From an uncultured Bacteroidales bacterium (GTDB lineage: Bacteria > Bacteroidota > Bacteroidia > Bacteroidales > Muribaculaceae), in contig CACYGX010000004.1 of assembly GCA_902774055.1 (NCBI GenBank), positions 49,271 through 113,270 of the forward strand: DNA of 64,000 nucleotides. Reading direction: 5' to 3'. The translations under genes and the position numbers were made by a program. The notes under the pieces are model-generated. The model searched no databases. It was given only the letters and a program-made list of their open reading frames with translations, and was not told the DNA's origin. Position 1 is the stretch's first letter, and every line of letters starts with the position of its first letter. This document shows positions 17,784 to 26,138 of the stretch, piece by piece.

Positions 17784-18586
17784 TTGTTGCTTTTAATCTG
17801 AGTAGGTTTGTAGCCGTGTTCGCGGCGATACTTGCGAACGTCACGGAACAGGTCGGTCGCATAAACGAAATTGTTCAGGTCATCGTTGTCCACATCATAG
17901 ATTTCGTCCTTAGTGCCAATCCAGCCCAAATGACCCTTGTTGATGAACACAATGTTTTCGCCAATGCCCATCACAGAGTTCATGTCATGGGTATTGATGA
18001 TGGTGGTGATGCCAAACTCGTGGGTGATGTCACTCAAGAGTTCGTCGATGACGATTGACGTCTTGGGGTCAAGACCCGAGTTGGGCTCGTCGCAGAAGAG
18101 GTATTTGGGGTTCAAGGCGATGGCACGGGCGATGGCGCAGCGCTTCTGCATACCGCCCGACAACTCGCTGGGATACTTGTTCTCGCTACCGGTGAGATTC
18201 ACGCGATCGATACAAAACTGGGCACGATCCTTCATCTCGCTGTTGCTCATCTTGCTGAACATCACGAGCGGGAACATCACGTTGCCGAGCACCGTCTCGC
18301 TGTCAAAGAGGGCCGATCCCTGGAAGAGCATGCCTATTTCCTTGCGCAACTCCTTACGCTGCTTGCGGTCCATCTTGGTGATATCGCGACCGTCATACAG
18401 GATTTCGCCCTCATCGGGGTCAAACAGGCCCACAATGTTCTTGATCAATACCGTCTTACCCGAGCCCGACTGACCAATAATGAGGTTGGTCTTGCCGTCA
18501 TAGAGCTTGGCATTGATGTCAAACAGCACTTGCCGCTGGCCGCCTTCCTCATTAAATGTCTTGGATAGATGTTTGACTTCGATCAT
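17780..18586 (-). CDS. mlaF: MlaF-type ABC transporter ATPase
   Basis: 268 aa from the ATG at 18586 (MIEVKHLSKTF); a TTG at 18595 is in frame but abuts the mlaE stop. Walker A IIGQSGSGKT, signature LSGGMQKR, Walker B YLFCDEPNSGLD and the H-loop INTHDMNS are all present. It energises a MlaE-type permease for phospholipid traffic between inner and outer membranes. The MCE-domain partner MlaD is not in this operon. Confidence 0.9.
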   Translation of the reverse strand: MIEVKHLSKTFNEEGGQRQVLFDINAKLYDGKTNLIIGQSGSGKTVLIKNIVGLFDPDEGEILYDGRDITKMDRKQRKELRKEIGMLFQGSALFDSETVLGNVMFPLVMFSKMSNSEMKDRAQFCIDRVNLTGSENKYPSELSGGMQKRCAIARAIALNPKYLFCDEPNSGLDPKTSIVIDELLSDITHEFGITTIINTHDMNSVMGIGENIVFINKGHLGWIGTKDEIYDVDNDDLNNFVYATDLFRDVRKYRREHGYKPTQIKSNK

Positions 18587-18595
18587 AACTGTCAA

Positions 18596-19342
18596 TTAAA
18601 GTAATAACAGGGTTAAAATGACGTCTGCCACCAGAATCATGATATTGCTCATCACCACGGTGTCGGTACTGGCCTTACCCACCTCTACCGAGCCACCCTG
18701 GACCGTGTAGCCATAATAGCAAGCAATGGTTGACATCAGGAAAGCGAACACGAGCGACTTGATGAGCGCGAACCACACATACCACTCGATGAACAACGAC
18801 TGGATACCGAAAATAAAGGTATCAGGATCGACAATACCCGTGATGATACAGATTAGCCATCCACCAAACAGGCTGGTTGCCATACAGATAACCACCAAGA
18901 AAGGCAAGATGGTGATAAGGGCCAAAATCTTGGGCATCGCCAGGAAATTGGCGCTATTGACGCCCATAATGTCCAGGGCGTCAATCTGTTCTGTGGCACG
19001 CATGGTACCAATCTCGCTGGCGATATTGGAACCGATTTTACCCGACAGAATCAAGCATAAAATGGTGGATGAGAACTCAAGCAGAATGATTTCGCGCGTT
19101 GTCAGGCCCACGGTGTAACGAGGCAGCAACGGATTGGAAATGTTGAGCTTGATGAGGATGGTACACAACGAACCGATGAACAACGACACAATGATAATCA
19201 GCGGAATCGAATCAATTCCCAGTTTTGCAATCTCATCGGTATATCGCTTGAAGAATACGCGCCACTTGTCAGGGACGGCAATAACCCTCCACATGAACAT
19301 GCAGTACGCTCCAAACTTATCTAACATTCTGGTCAATAACAT
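18596..19342 (-). CDS. mlaE: MlaE-type ABC transporter permease
   Basis: 248 aa, with about five to six hydrophobic segments. The family signature is clear: EFSSTILCLILSGKIGSNIASEIGTM followed by EQIDALDIMGVN (given here in two parts). Inner-membrane subunit of the lipid transporter with the next gene. First gene of the four-gene operon, with a TATCTTTG box 24 nt upstream. An alternative start is the Met at 19327. Confidence 0.9.
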   Translation of the reverse strand: MLLTRMLDKFGAYCMFMWRVIAVPDKWRVFFKRYTDEIAKLGIDSIPLIIIVSLFIGSLCTILIKLNISNPLLPRYTVGLTTREIILLEFSSTILCLILSGKIGSNIASEIGTMRATEQIDALDIMGVNSANFLAMPKILALITILPFLVVICMATSLFGGWLICIITGIVDPDTFIFGIQSLFIEWYVWFALIKSLVFAFLMSTIACYYGYTVQGGSVEVGKASTDTVVMSNIMILVADVILTLLLL

Positions 19343-19366
19343 ACCCTTCTATAAGTTTTTAACTCA

Positions 19367-19374
19367 CAAAGATA
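19367..19374 (-). promoter_or_regulatory. -7 box TATCTTTG for the mlaE operon
   Basis: TATCTTTG on the minus strand, 24 nt upstream of the mlaE start. Confidence 0.6.
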
Positions 19375-19431
19375 GACATTTTTTAGTTTACAATGGCCTA
19401 TTGACGGCCATATTAAACCTATTTTGCAAAA

Positions 19432-20004
19432 TTACAAGAAGGAACTCTCGTCAATCAGGTTGTTGAGCATGGCATAAACGGTAAGACCTGCAACGCTCTT
19501 GATACCCGTCTTGTGGGTGATGTTCTTGCGGTGGCTGATGACCGTGTGGACACTCACATTGAGCGCATCGGCTACCTCCTTGTTGGTCTTGCCCTGGGCC
19601 AACTGGATGAGGACAGCCGTCTCGCGCTTGGTGAGTTCATAATTGCCACTGTTGCGATGCTCGCTTGTGGGAGAGGCCTGGGCCAGTGTTTCGATAATCA
19701 CCGAACGGCCGTCCCTGATTTCCACCACGCCGTCATAGGCCTTGAGCACATCCTTCTCAACATATTGATACACCAGAGCGACGACCGCCAGATTATACTC
19801 ATTGCGCAGCGATGAGACATTAACATGCATCAGCGTGGGGTTCACCAGCAGCACGTCAGGCCTTGAGGCCATGATGCGCTGCTCCAGGCGCTCGGCACTC
19901 ACCTCGGGCTCCAGAATCTTGAATCGTGATTGGCTCTCAAGCACCGCTTTGAGCCCCTCGACGATGACCTCGGACGGTTCAACAATCAACAACTTCTGTT
20001 TCAT
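19432..20004 (-). CDS. LuxR-family response-regulator-like transcription factor
   Basis: 190 aa. Residues 1-110 resemble a receiver fold (KLLIVEPSEVIVEGLKAVL) but the acidic pocket is reduced: position 9 is Glu and the usual phospho-Asp region reads DVLLVNPTL with Asn/Pro, so phosphorylation is doubtful. Residues about 122-185 are a standard LuxR HTH (LTKRETAVLIQLAQGKTNKEVA, SVHTVISHRKNI). It overlaps the hemerythrin gene by 4 nt, so the two are probably one functional unit. Confidence 0.85.
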   Translation of the reverse strand: MKQKLLIVEPSEVIVEGLKAVLESQSRFKILEPEVSAERLEQRIMASRPDVLLVNPTLMHVNVSSLRNEYNLAVVALVYQYVEKDVLKAYDGVVEIRDGRSVIIETLAQASPTSEHRNSGNYELTKRETAVLIQLAQGKTNKEVADALNVSVHTVISHRKNITHKTGIKSVAGLTVYAMLNNLIDESSFL

Positions 20005-20705
20005 GACAAATTAGCAAGCTCAAGGTGTTTAACCAGCGGCACCATGATTTTCTCCTCAATGAAGGTGTGCTTCTTGAGGTCCTCGCTCAGTCGCAGGATG
20101 TCATAGACCACATCAAGCACATTGTCATCATCGACTTGCGGCGGCAGGTACTTGAAGACGATGTTCAACAGGTCGTCCAGTTTGCCCTCGATGTCGCTAT
20201 GGGTCTGGAGGAACTTGCTGATGCTGTAGGATGTGTCGCGTTGTCCCATCATCAGCGCGCCAATGTGCGGAAAGACCTCTTTCTCCTCGTGCATGAAGTG
20301 GTCCACCACCTCCCTCTTGTACTCCTTAAAGAAACTGATGAACACCTTGCCGATGCGATCGTTTAACTTTTGAGCAATAGCATCGAGATGACGCTCGATG
20401 TGTGGCAAGCGCTTGTCCACATAGTACTTGTGGGACTTCTCGAGATAAGGCACAAGGCCATTCATGTCAGTACCCAAAATGGCAGCCGTGGAGGGCACAT
20501 AGTTGTTGAAGGTATAGACGTTGCAGATGAGCAAAAAGAAGTCGGTATCCACACCGCTGTTCTCACACACGTCGGCAATCGAACGGTCGCCAAAACCGAG
20601 AGATATGCCCAACCTCGTCAACAGGGAAAGCAGGGATGGATGGGCTGTAATCAAGTCACTCAGGCGGCTATCGCTCGAGAAGAGTCGAGATTTAGTATCT
20701 TTCAT
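20001..20705 (-). CDS. Hemerythrin-domain protein (RIC/ScdA-like)
   Basis: 234 aa. Residues 1-90 resemble the N-terminal part of the iron-centre repair protein family. The C-terminal four-helix bundle carries the di-iron ligands: SHKYY and LPHIERHL, FMHEEKEVFP, HSDIEG, HTFIEEKIMVP. A role in NO/oxidative stress or Fe-S repair is inferred from the family. First gene of an operon with the LuxR-type regulator (ATGA overlap). Confidence 0.85.
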   Translation of the reverse strand: MKDTKSRLFSSDSRLSDLITAHPSLLSLLTRLGISLGFGDRSIADVCENSGVDTDFFLLICNVYTFNNYVPSTAAILGTDMNGLVPYLEKSHKYYVDKRLPHIERHLDAIAQKLNDRIGKVFISFFKEYKREVVDHFMHEEKEVFPHIGALMMGQRDTSYSISKFLQTHSDIEGKLDDLLNIVFKYLPPQVDDDNVLDVVYDILRLSEDLKKHTFIEEKIMVPLVKHLELANLS

Positions 20706-20732
20706 TAGCTATAAATTTTAATCTTAAGACTA

Positions 20733-20764
20733 CAAAATTAGCACATTTTTCACAATCCTGCAAA
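20733..20764 (-). promoter_or_regulatory. Promoter of the hemerythrin-luxR operon
   Basis: TAATTTTG (20733-20740) with TTTG (20761-20764) 20 nt upstream on the minus strand. Confidence 0.65.
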
Positions 20765-20772
20765 AGGGCACG

Positions 20773-22533
20773 TCACTCCAAGCGCTTCTTAATGATTTGA
20801 GGGTCAAAAATCATCAGGCGGCTGATGTCCCAAGCGCGGCGCTGCTGGGGAGTGAGCGCCGTGCTATCCCCAATAACGGACATGTTGCGAGGAAATATTG
20901 CGCTAGCAACAGGATAGCGCAGGATGCTGTGGCCCAGTCCTTTCCAGGGATAGGCATTAGCGCCCATCACGTCGAGCAAGGTCGGGAAGACATCGACCTG
21001 ACCAATAACCTGTTCATAGCGCAACGTGGTGTCGCAGCCCCAGATAATCAAGGGTATGCCCCAGTCGATGGGTGTGGCAATGCTGTCATGGCGTCCCTCG
21101 ATGCGATTGAGATAGACCTGTGTGTGATCGCTCACGATGGCCACCAGGGTGTTGCAGGCCAGTCCCTGACGATGCAATTCGTCCATGAAAGCGCCGAGGC
21201 AACTGTCGGTAACATTCAGGCAGTTAAGATAGCCACGTGCTTCGGCATTCAGGGTGTCGCTGGCTGTAATCCACGATGGGCGCACCTTGTCGTCAGGATA
21301 AGGTGTGTGCATCGTCATTGTCACCATTTCCATGAAGAAAGGTTGCCGCAGATGTGGCAACAGCTTGGCCGCAAAGTCGGTCAGTGCCGCATCATCGACG
21401 TTGTTATGGCGCAAGAGCGCACCATCGGCCATCAAGTGGTCGCGGGTGTATAAGGTGTCAAAGCCATAGGTCCTTGCTGTCACATTCTGATTCCAGTTCA
21501 CGCCAGGCGTGCAGATGAGTTCGCGGCAATCATAGCCCTCAAGAGCATCGGCAATCGACGGAAAAGGCCCGTCTCCCCAATTGACCGCCACCACGCCGTC
21601 ACGCAGCGGCAACAAGCCCGTGTTGTAGATAAAATGGGCATCGCTGGAGTGGCCGTGGCTCGTCTGGAACATCACGTGAGGCGCATAGAGGACGCTGTCA
21701 CTCTCTACCAGACGATTGAGGACAGGTGTCACTTCACGCCCGTCAATTCTCATCCCGATGGGCCATGAATGCAGAGATTCCACGATGATGAGCACCAAAT
21801 TGCGCCGCTCAGTGCTGGAATAAGGGTTATCGGAATACTGCGGACACTGTTCATCGAGGAAACGTTCCACTTGGGCACGCTCTTCGTCGGTCACAGTGTG
21901 GCTCTTCATCATATCGTGAAACGTGAACACAGCATAGGGAATCAAGCCATTGCGGGCAAAATAACCACGGTTGCTGAAGTTGCGCAAGAACCTCTCGGTG
22001 AAATCCTGCTTGCCATTCAAGTAACCAGCCAGTGCAATGATGAGGCAAGCCAATAAAGTGAGCAGAAACGGTTTACGTCTCGATGGATTGTCTTGAGGAT
22101 AACGCCCCGCCAAGCAAAGGGGGATAAGCAGTATAAAAGGCACAGCAATGAGCAAATCCTGCCATCGCAACAGAGCCAAAGTGCTTGACGCCAGCGTCGG
22201 GTTGACGTTCTCGGTGTAAGTCAGGCTGCGCCACGGCATCAAGTCATCATAGGCGCGGCAGTAACAGGTCTGCATCAGGCACCACAGGGTGAGCAAGGTC
22301 AAGGGCACCCACACCAGCCACCGCCATCGTCGGTTCAGCAGCCAGTAGGGAGAGAGCAACAGCAGGGCATTAGCAATTGAGATGGCCACCACGTGCCACT
22401 CATGGAACAGGCGGCCCACGCCCCCTAACTGGGTGTCCAGCGCGACAGTAAAGCATTGCCATGCGACCACTGCCACACAGCAGATGAAAAATAGCGTCCC
22501 GTAGCGCTCAATATGTCCACAAGGCTTATCCAC
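20773..22533 (-). CDS. LtaS/sulfatase-family membrane phosphotransferase
   Basis: 586 aa, beginning with GTG directly after the umuD stop. About five N-terminal transmembrane segments (to residue 170), then an alkaline-phosphatase-fold catalytic domain: LVLIIVESL (metal Glu), QTSHGHSSDAHF (the nucleophile Thr of LtaS appears to be Ser here), HTPYP, and SDHTQ (metal Asp-His). It probably transfers phosphoethanolamine or a similar head group at the periplasmic face; lipid A or glycan targets are possible but not shown. It is unusual to find it coupled to a UmuD gene. Confidence 0.85.
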   Translation of the reverse strand: MDKPCGHIERYGTLFFICCVAVVAWQCFTVALDTQLGGVGRLFHEWHVVAISIANALLLLSPYWLLNRRWRWLVWVPLTLLTLWCLMQTCYCRAYDDLMPWRSLTYTENVNPTLASSTLALLRWQDLLIAVPFILLIPLCLAGRYPQDNPSRRKPFLLTLLACLIIALAGYLNGKQDFTERFLRNFSNRGYFARNGLIPYAVFTFHDMMKSHTVTDEERAQVERFLDEQCPQYSDNPYSSTERRNLVLIIVESLHSWPIGMRIDGREVTPVLNRLVESDSVLYAPHVMFQTSHGHSSDAHFIYNTGLLPLRDGVVAVNWGDGPFPSIADALEGYDCRELICTPGVNWNQNVTARTYGFDTLYTRDHLMADGALLRHNNVDDAALTDFAAKLLPHLRQPFFMEMVTMTMHTPYPDDKVRPSWITASDTLNAEARGYLNCLNVTDSCLGAFMDELHRQGLACNTLVAIVSDHTQVYLNRIEGRHDSIATPIDWGIPLIIWGCDTTLRYEQVIGQVDVFPTLLDVMGANAYPWKGLGHSILRYPVASAIFPRNMSVIGDSTALTPQQRRAWDISRLMIFDPQIIKKRLE

Positions 22534-22974
22534 TTACACCTTCTTGATGATATGAGACACCACGCCCCACACCTTGAAATTGCTTTCCTCGCCGACCTTC
22601 AATTCCGGAAATTTGGCGTTAGCGGGTGTCAAGAAGACGCCATCTTCCCTGACACTCAAGCGCTTAACAGTGAAATCGCCATCAATAAAGCAAACCGCAA
22701 TATTGCCGTCATGAGGCACGATTGAGCGGTCGATAATCAAGAGGTCGCCCTCGTTGATGCCTGCATCCACCATCGAATTGCCGATGACACGGGCACAAAA
22801 AGTGGCTGCAGGATTGGTAATAAGGGCACGGTTCAAGTCGATGCTGTCGGCATATTCATTCTGGGCAGGACTGGGAAAGCCAGCCTGCACCCTGTTCTCA
22901 AAGAACCGCAAACCAGCGGGTTGCTGGTCAGTGTCAATGGTCTGGATACCAGATATCTTGATTTCTTCTTGCAT
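22534..22974 (-). CDS. umuD: UmuD-like S24 self-cleaving protease
   Basis: 146 aa, UmuD length with no DNA-binding domain. The cleavage site is Ala31-Gly32 (QAGFPSPA), the nucleophile Ser67 (GNSMVDAGI), and the general base Lys104 (FTVKRL). UmuD is processed after RecA activation to support translesion polymerase V. No umuC is adjacent. The gene sits between an MBL hydrolase (3 nt upstream) and the LtaS-like gene (0 nt downstream). Confidence 0.9.
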   Translation of the reverse strand: MQEEIKISGIQTIDTDQQPAGLRFFENRVQAGFPSPAQNEYADSIDLNRALITNPAATFCARVIGNSMVDAGINEGDLLIIDRSIVPHDGNIAVCFIDGDFTVKRLSVREDGVFLTPANAKFPELKVGEESNFKVWGVVSHIIKKV

Positions 22975-22977
22975 AGC

Positions 22978-23748
22978 TCACACTTTTGCAATTAACCCAT
23001 CCCAAGCCAGTTCAACGCCATCAGGCAATATCTTGTGAGACTCGGCGTGGAGACCGATGCGGTCACTCATGTGGACCAGATAGGTCTTGTCGGGCTTGAT
23101 GCGCCTGACGACATCCAAGGTCTCGCTCAAGCACATGTGAGACAAGTGAGGCTCGATGCGCAGGGCATTAATCACCAACAGAGGGACGCCCTGCAATCGC
23201 TCTATCACATCATCGGCAATGTTCTTGGCATCAGTGATATAGGCCAGAGGCCCAATCTTGAAACCGATAATCGGCAACTTGTAGTGCATCACGGGAATGG
23301 GTTCGACCCGTACGCCCTCGACCAGGAACGGTTCATCACCAATCACATGTTCCTCAAACTGGGCCACACCAGGATAAGGATCAGAGGCAAAACAGTAAGG
23401 GATGCGCGCATGAAGATTGCGCAGCACATCGACACGGGCATATAAGGGGAAGGGACGCTCAAAGCAGTATGCCCGCAGGTCGTCCAACCCCGCCACGTGG
23501 TCATAGTGGATGTGGGTCAGCAATACCGCATCCAGGTTATCGTCGCTGGCACGCAGCATCTGGGTGCGGAAGTCAGGGCCGCAGTCGATAAGGATTCTAG
23601 CGCCCTGATAACGCACGATGGCCGATGTGCGCAACCGCTTGTCGCGCTCATCGCTACTCATGCACACGGGGCAATGGCAACGCAACATCGGCACCCCAGT
23701 CGAGGTGCCTGTTCCCAAAAATTCTATTTCCAGTGTAGTCGGTTTCAT
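22978..23748 (-). CDS. Metallo-beta-lactamase-fold hydrolase (PhnP-like)
   Basis: 256 aa. FLGTGTSTGVPMLRCHCPVC at the N-terminus and THIHYDHVAGLDDLR (metal site) place it with the PhnP/RNase Z-like phosphodiesterases; ITDAKN and the C-terminal HMSDRIGLHAE give further metal ligands. The CHCPVC cluster probably binds a structural Zn. It follows the lipoprotein gene by 3 nt. Substrate not predictable. Confidence 0.85.
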   Translation of the reverse strand: MKPTTLEIEFLGTGTSTGVPMLRCHCPVCMSSDERDKRLRTSAIVRYQGARILIDCGPDFRTQMLRASDDNLDAVLLTHIHYDHVAGLDDLRAYCFERPFPLYARVDVLRNLHARIPYCFASDPYPGVAQFEEHVIGDEPFLVEGVRVEPIPVMHYKLPIIGFKIGPLAYITDAKNIADDVIERLQGVPLLVINALRIEPHLSHMCLSETLDVVRRIKPDKTYLVHMSDRIGLHAESHKILPDGVELAWDGLIAKV

Positions 23749-23751
23749 GAT

Positions 23752-24717
23752 TTATCTCCTGAACTGACGAAGCAACCCATCCACAAAGAACAGGTATGCT
23801 CCGCCATCATAATACCAATACTCCCTCATGCCTCCCTGCTCGGGGATCTCGTTGATGCGCTTGGGGCTACCCATCGCCAGGCTGCATTCAACCTTTGTCA
23901 TGTCCACAGCGACCTCGCCACGGGTAATCTTCAACCAATTGGCATCAGAAATGTCAGGATAGGCCAAATGCGGGTCGGTGGCGGCAAACAGGGCGTCAAA
24001 GTCCCTGCCATGCATCGTCGAAGCGTTGTCACTCATCCACACCATGGCCCGTTCGTGGGCATCATCGGTCGTGAAAAGCACCCGCAGGGGCATTACGGCA
24101 TTTCCAGGCAAGACGCTATCGATTCTCACCTTGATATACCGTCGTCCATTGCGCATCTGCTCGCTAGACCTATCGTACCAGATGGGAGTGCGGATATAGA
24201 AGTCCTTGCCCTCGATCTGGTGGGCGACGTGCTCCACCATATCAAGGTCGATGAGCATGGGCAGCGATAAACCAGGACGAAAAGCATCGACATCCTTACC
24301 GTAGCGATACACAAAGTGCTGACCCGTAGAAGAGTCGGTAAAGCGGATGTCCACCTTGCGGTTATCGTCGGTAAACAAGCCGCTCGACACCCAGTCGTCA
24401 AACTCCAGCACATGGCCAGCAAGATGCAATGAGTCCAGATCAACGCCATTGTACTGCAGCATCTGCCTCACCTGGTCGTCGGCGACCCAAAAACGCTTAC
24501 CCACTTTCCATGCCGCAAGGGAGTCCACATAGGTCTCGAGCGACACCGTAGCCTGCTTGCTGTCAACTTGTTCGATGACCTTGCGCACATCCTTATCGGT
24601 CACGTGCTCGGTCACTTCAATGCCTGTGCCACATGAGTTCATGAGGACACAAGCAAGAAAGGCAATCGGCGCACAAAGGCGAACGAAGCCCAACCCCTGA
24701 TGCGACAGCAGCGGCAT
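23752..24717 (-). CDS. Lipoprotein of unknown function
   Basis: 321 aa. N-terminal hydrophobic stretch with lipobox LMNSCGTG (Cys29). The rest is soluble alpha/beta with no motif I recognise (VTDKDVRKVIEQVDS, RYIKVRIDSVLPGNA, ending FFVDGLLRQFRR). It lies 6 nt after another small lipoprotein gene within the long leftward operon. Envelope location inferred. Confidence 0.65.
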   Translation of the reverse strand: MPLLSHQGLGFVRLCAPIAFLACVLMNSCGTGIEVTEHVTDKDVRKVIEQVDSKQATVSLETYVDSLAAWKVGKRFWVADDQVRQMLQYNGVDLDSLHLAGHVLEFDDWVSSGLFTDDNRKVDIRFTDSSTGQHFVYRYGKDVDAFRPGLSLPMLIDLDMVEHVAHQIEGKDFYIRTPIWYDRSSEQMRNGRRYIKVRIDSVLPGNAVMPLRVLFTTDDAHERAMVWMSDNASTMHGRDFDALFAATDPHLAYPDISDANWLKITRGEVAVDMTKVECSLAMGSPKRINEIPEQGGMREYWYYDGGAYLFFVDGLLRQFRR

Positions 24718-24723
24718 ATAATC

Positions 24724-25140
24724 TTACTTTTTATTCTTTGAATTCTTCTGCAGTTCGAGAAGCGAATCGATACTGGCCGATACAGCATTGATGTCCACAT
24801 CGCCCTCCAGTGCATCTTGCACCACGTCTTGAACGGTAGCTTCAGCGTCTTGGCCATTCTGCACCTTGATTTTTGAGATATAAGCGGCATTGCGGGCGCG
24901 GGCGTCCTTGAGTGCATTACGGAAATCGACAACAGCGGTAGAATCGCCCTTGTCAGCAATCTCCTTCTCGATGTTACGGATGCTCTCATCGAGTTCCAGC
25001 ACTGCATTAGCATCCTGTTTTTGGCACAATTCATCGAGTTGTTTTGCCAGTTGTTCGCCTTTAGCCTTGTAATCGTTGTTTTCGCAGCTCACCAGTGACA
25101 AGGTCACAACTGCTGCCATCACAATAAAAAATTTCTTCAT
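24724..25140 (-). CDS. Small helical lipoprotein
   Basis: 138 aa. Signal MKKFFIVMAAVVTLSLVSCENND, lipidated Cys19. The remainder is charged and helical, probably coiled coil (KAKGEQLAKQLDELCQKQ, IRNIEKEIADKGDST). No known catalytic motif. Between a TSCPD gene and another lipoprotein gene on the same strand. Confidence 0.7.
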   Translation of the reverse strand: MKKFFIVMAAVVTLSLVSCENNDYKAKGEQLAKQLDELCQKQDANAVLELDESIRNIEKEIADKGDSTAVVDFRNALKDARARNAAYISKIKVQNGQDAEATVQDVVQDALEGDVDINAVSASIDSLLELQKNSKNKK

Positions 25141-25162
25141 CTCTATAAAATATTTGATAATA

Positions 25163-25423
25163 TTATTTACTATTATTATTCAATGCCTCGTGTAGAGCCG
25201 TTGCCAGTTGGTCGGGGCACGAGGTGTTCTTGTATCCACAACGGAGGCCCCTCAATTTTTCAATCACATCACTGGCCTTCATGCCACGCACGAGGATGGC
25301 TATGCCCTGTAGATTTCCATGGCATCCACCCATGAATTGAACATCGCGGATAATGCCCTGGTCATCTATTTCAAAATCTATCTGGGAAGAGCAAGTCCCA
25401 TGAGTATAATAGGTGTAACGCAT
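25163..25423 (-). CDS. TSCPD-domain protein (TIGR03905 family)
   Basis: 86 aa. The C-terminal NTSCPDQLA motif and the FMGGCHGNLQGI segment match the small stand-alone TSCPD proteins; four Cys (with RCGYKNTSC) could bind metal. TSCPD domains also end ribonucleotide reductases. Function of the stand-alone form unknown. 9 nt after the Crp-like gene. Confidence 0.85.
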   Translation of the reverse strand: MRYTYYTHGTCSSQIDFEIDDQGIIRDVQFMGGCHGNLQGIAILVRGMKASDVIEKLRGLRCGYKNTSCPDQLATALHEALNNNSK

Positions 25424-25432
25424 CTTGAATGA

Positions 25433-26110
25433 TTAATCCTTAATCATGTCCATTAATCCCCTGAAATCCAGAATTCTCAACTCATTGCTGTCATACTCCA
25501 GGATTTCTTGCTCGCTCAACTTATCAAGCGAGGTGACCAGCGTTGTGCGCTGGGTACTTAATAGGGTGCATAGATCTTTCTGCTTGAAACGCAAAACAAT
25601 GTCATAAGCGCCCGAAATCGTGAGCATATCCATCAGTGTGGCGAGACGTTCGGCGACCGATCCGTCCTTGATAGACAGGGAGGAATCAACGCCGCGTTGA
25701 CTTCCTGATGACAAATAGTTCAAAATGTTGAACAAGAACACCTTATCACTATTAATCATCTTGATGTAATCGCTCTTGCGCAACTGCAAGATGCCACACG
25801 ACCCGTCGGCAACAGCCGTATAAGGATATACGGTCCCACGGCCAAACAGGTATTCAGGAGCCAACACGTTGGGTGTTGACAAGGTCTGTACGAGCGAGAC
25901 TTTCAGGTATTTACACGGCGTTTCGAGCCGCACCGTTCCCGAGACGATGAACTTGATGTGAGTGCACGCGTCACCCGCTTGCAGAATCTGCTCCCCATTG
26001 CGGTACTTGAGAAAATGGAAAGGCAATTTCTCGACAAGCTGCGTGATACTATCAGCACTAACCCCTTGAAACAGGGGTAACTGCATCAACTGTTGATACA
26101 TGCTGTTCAT
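25433..26110 (-). CDS. Crp/Fnr-family transcriptional regulator
   Basis: 225 aa from the Met at 26110, chosen because it clears the hisS stop; a start at 26158 would overlap hisS by 20 nt. Residues about 15-120 form the cyclic-nucleotide-type beta barrel (LQAGDACTHIKFIVSGTVRL). The C-terminal part is a winged helix (FKQKDLCTLLSTQRTTLVTSLDKL) in place of the usual Crp helix. Effector and targets unknown. Confidence 0.8.
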   Translation of the reverse strand: MNSMYQQLMQLPLFQGVSADSITQLVEKLPFHFLKYRNGEQILQAGDACTHIKFIVSGTVRLETPCKYLKVSLVQTLSTPNVLAPEYLFGRGTVYPYTAVADGSCGILQLRKSDYIKMINSDKVFLFNILNYLSSGSQRGVDSSLSIKDGSVAERLATLMDMLTISGAYDIVLRFKQKDLCTLLSTQRTTLVTSLDKLSEQEILEYDSNELRILDFRGLMDMIKD

Positions 26111-26138
26111 AATCGAGGGATCGTGTACTACACTTTGG

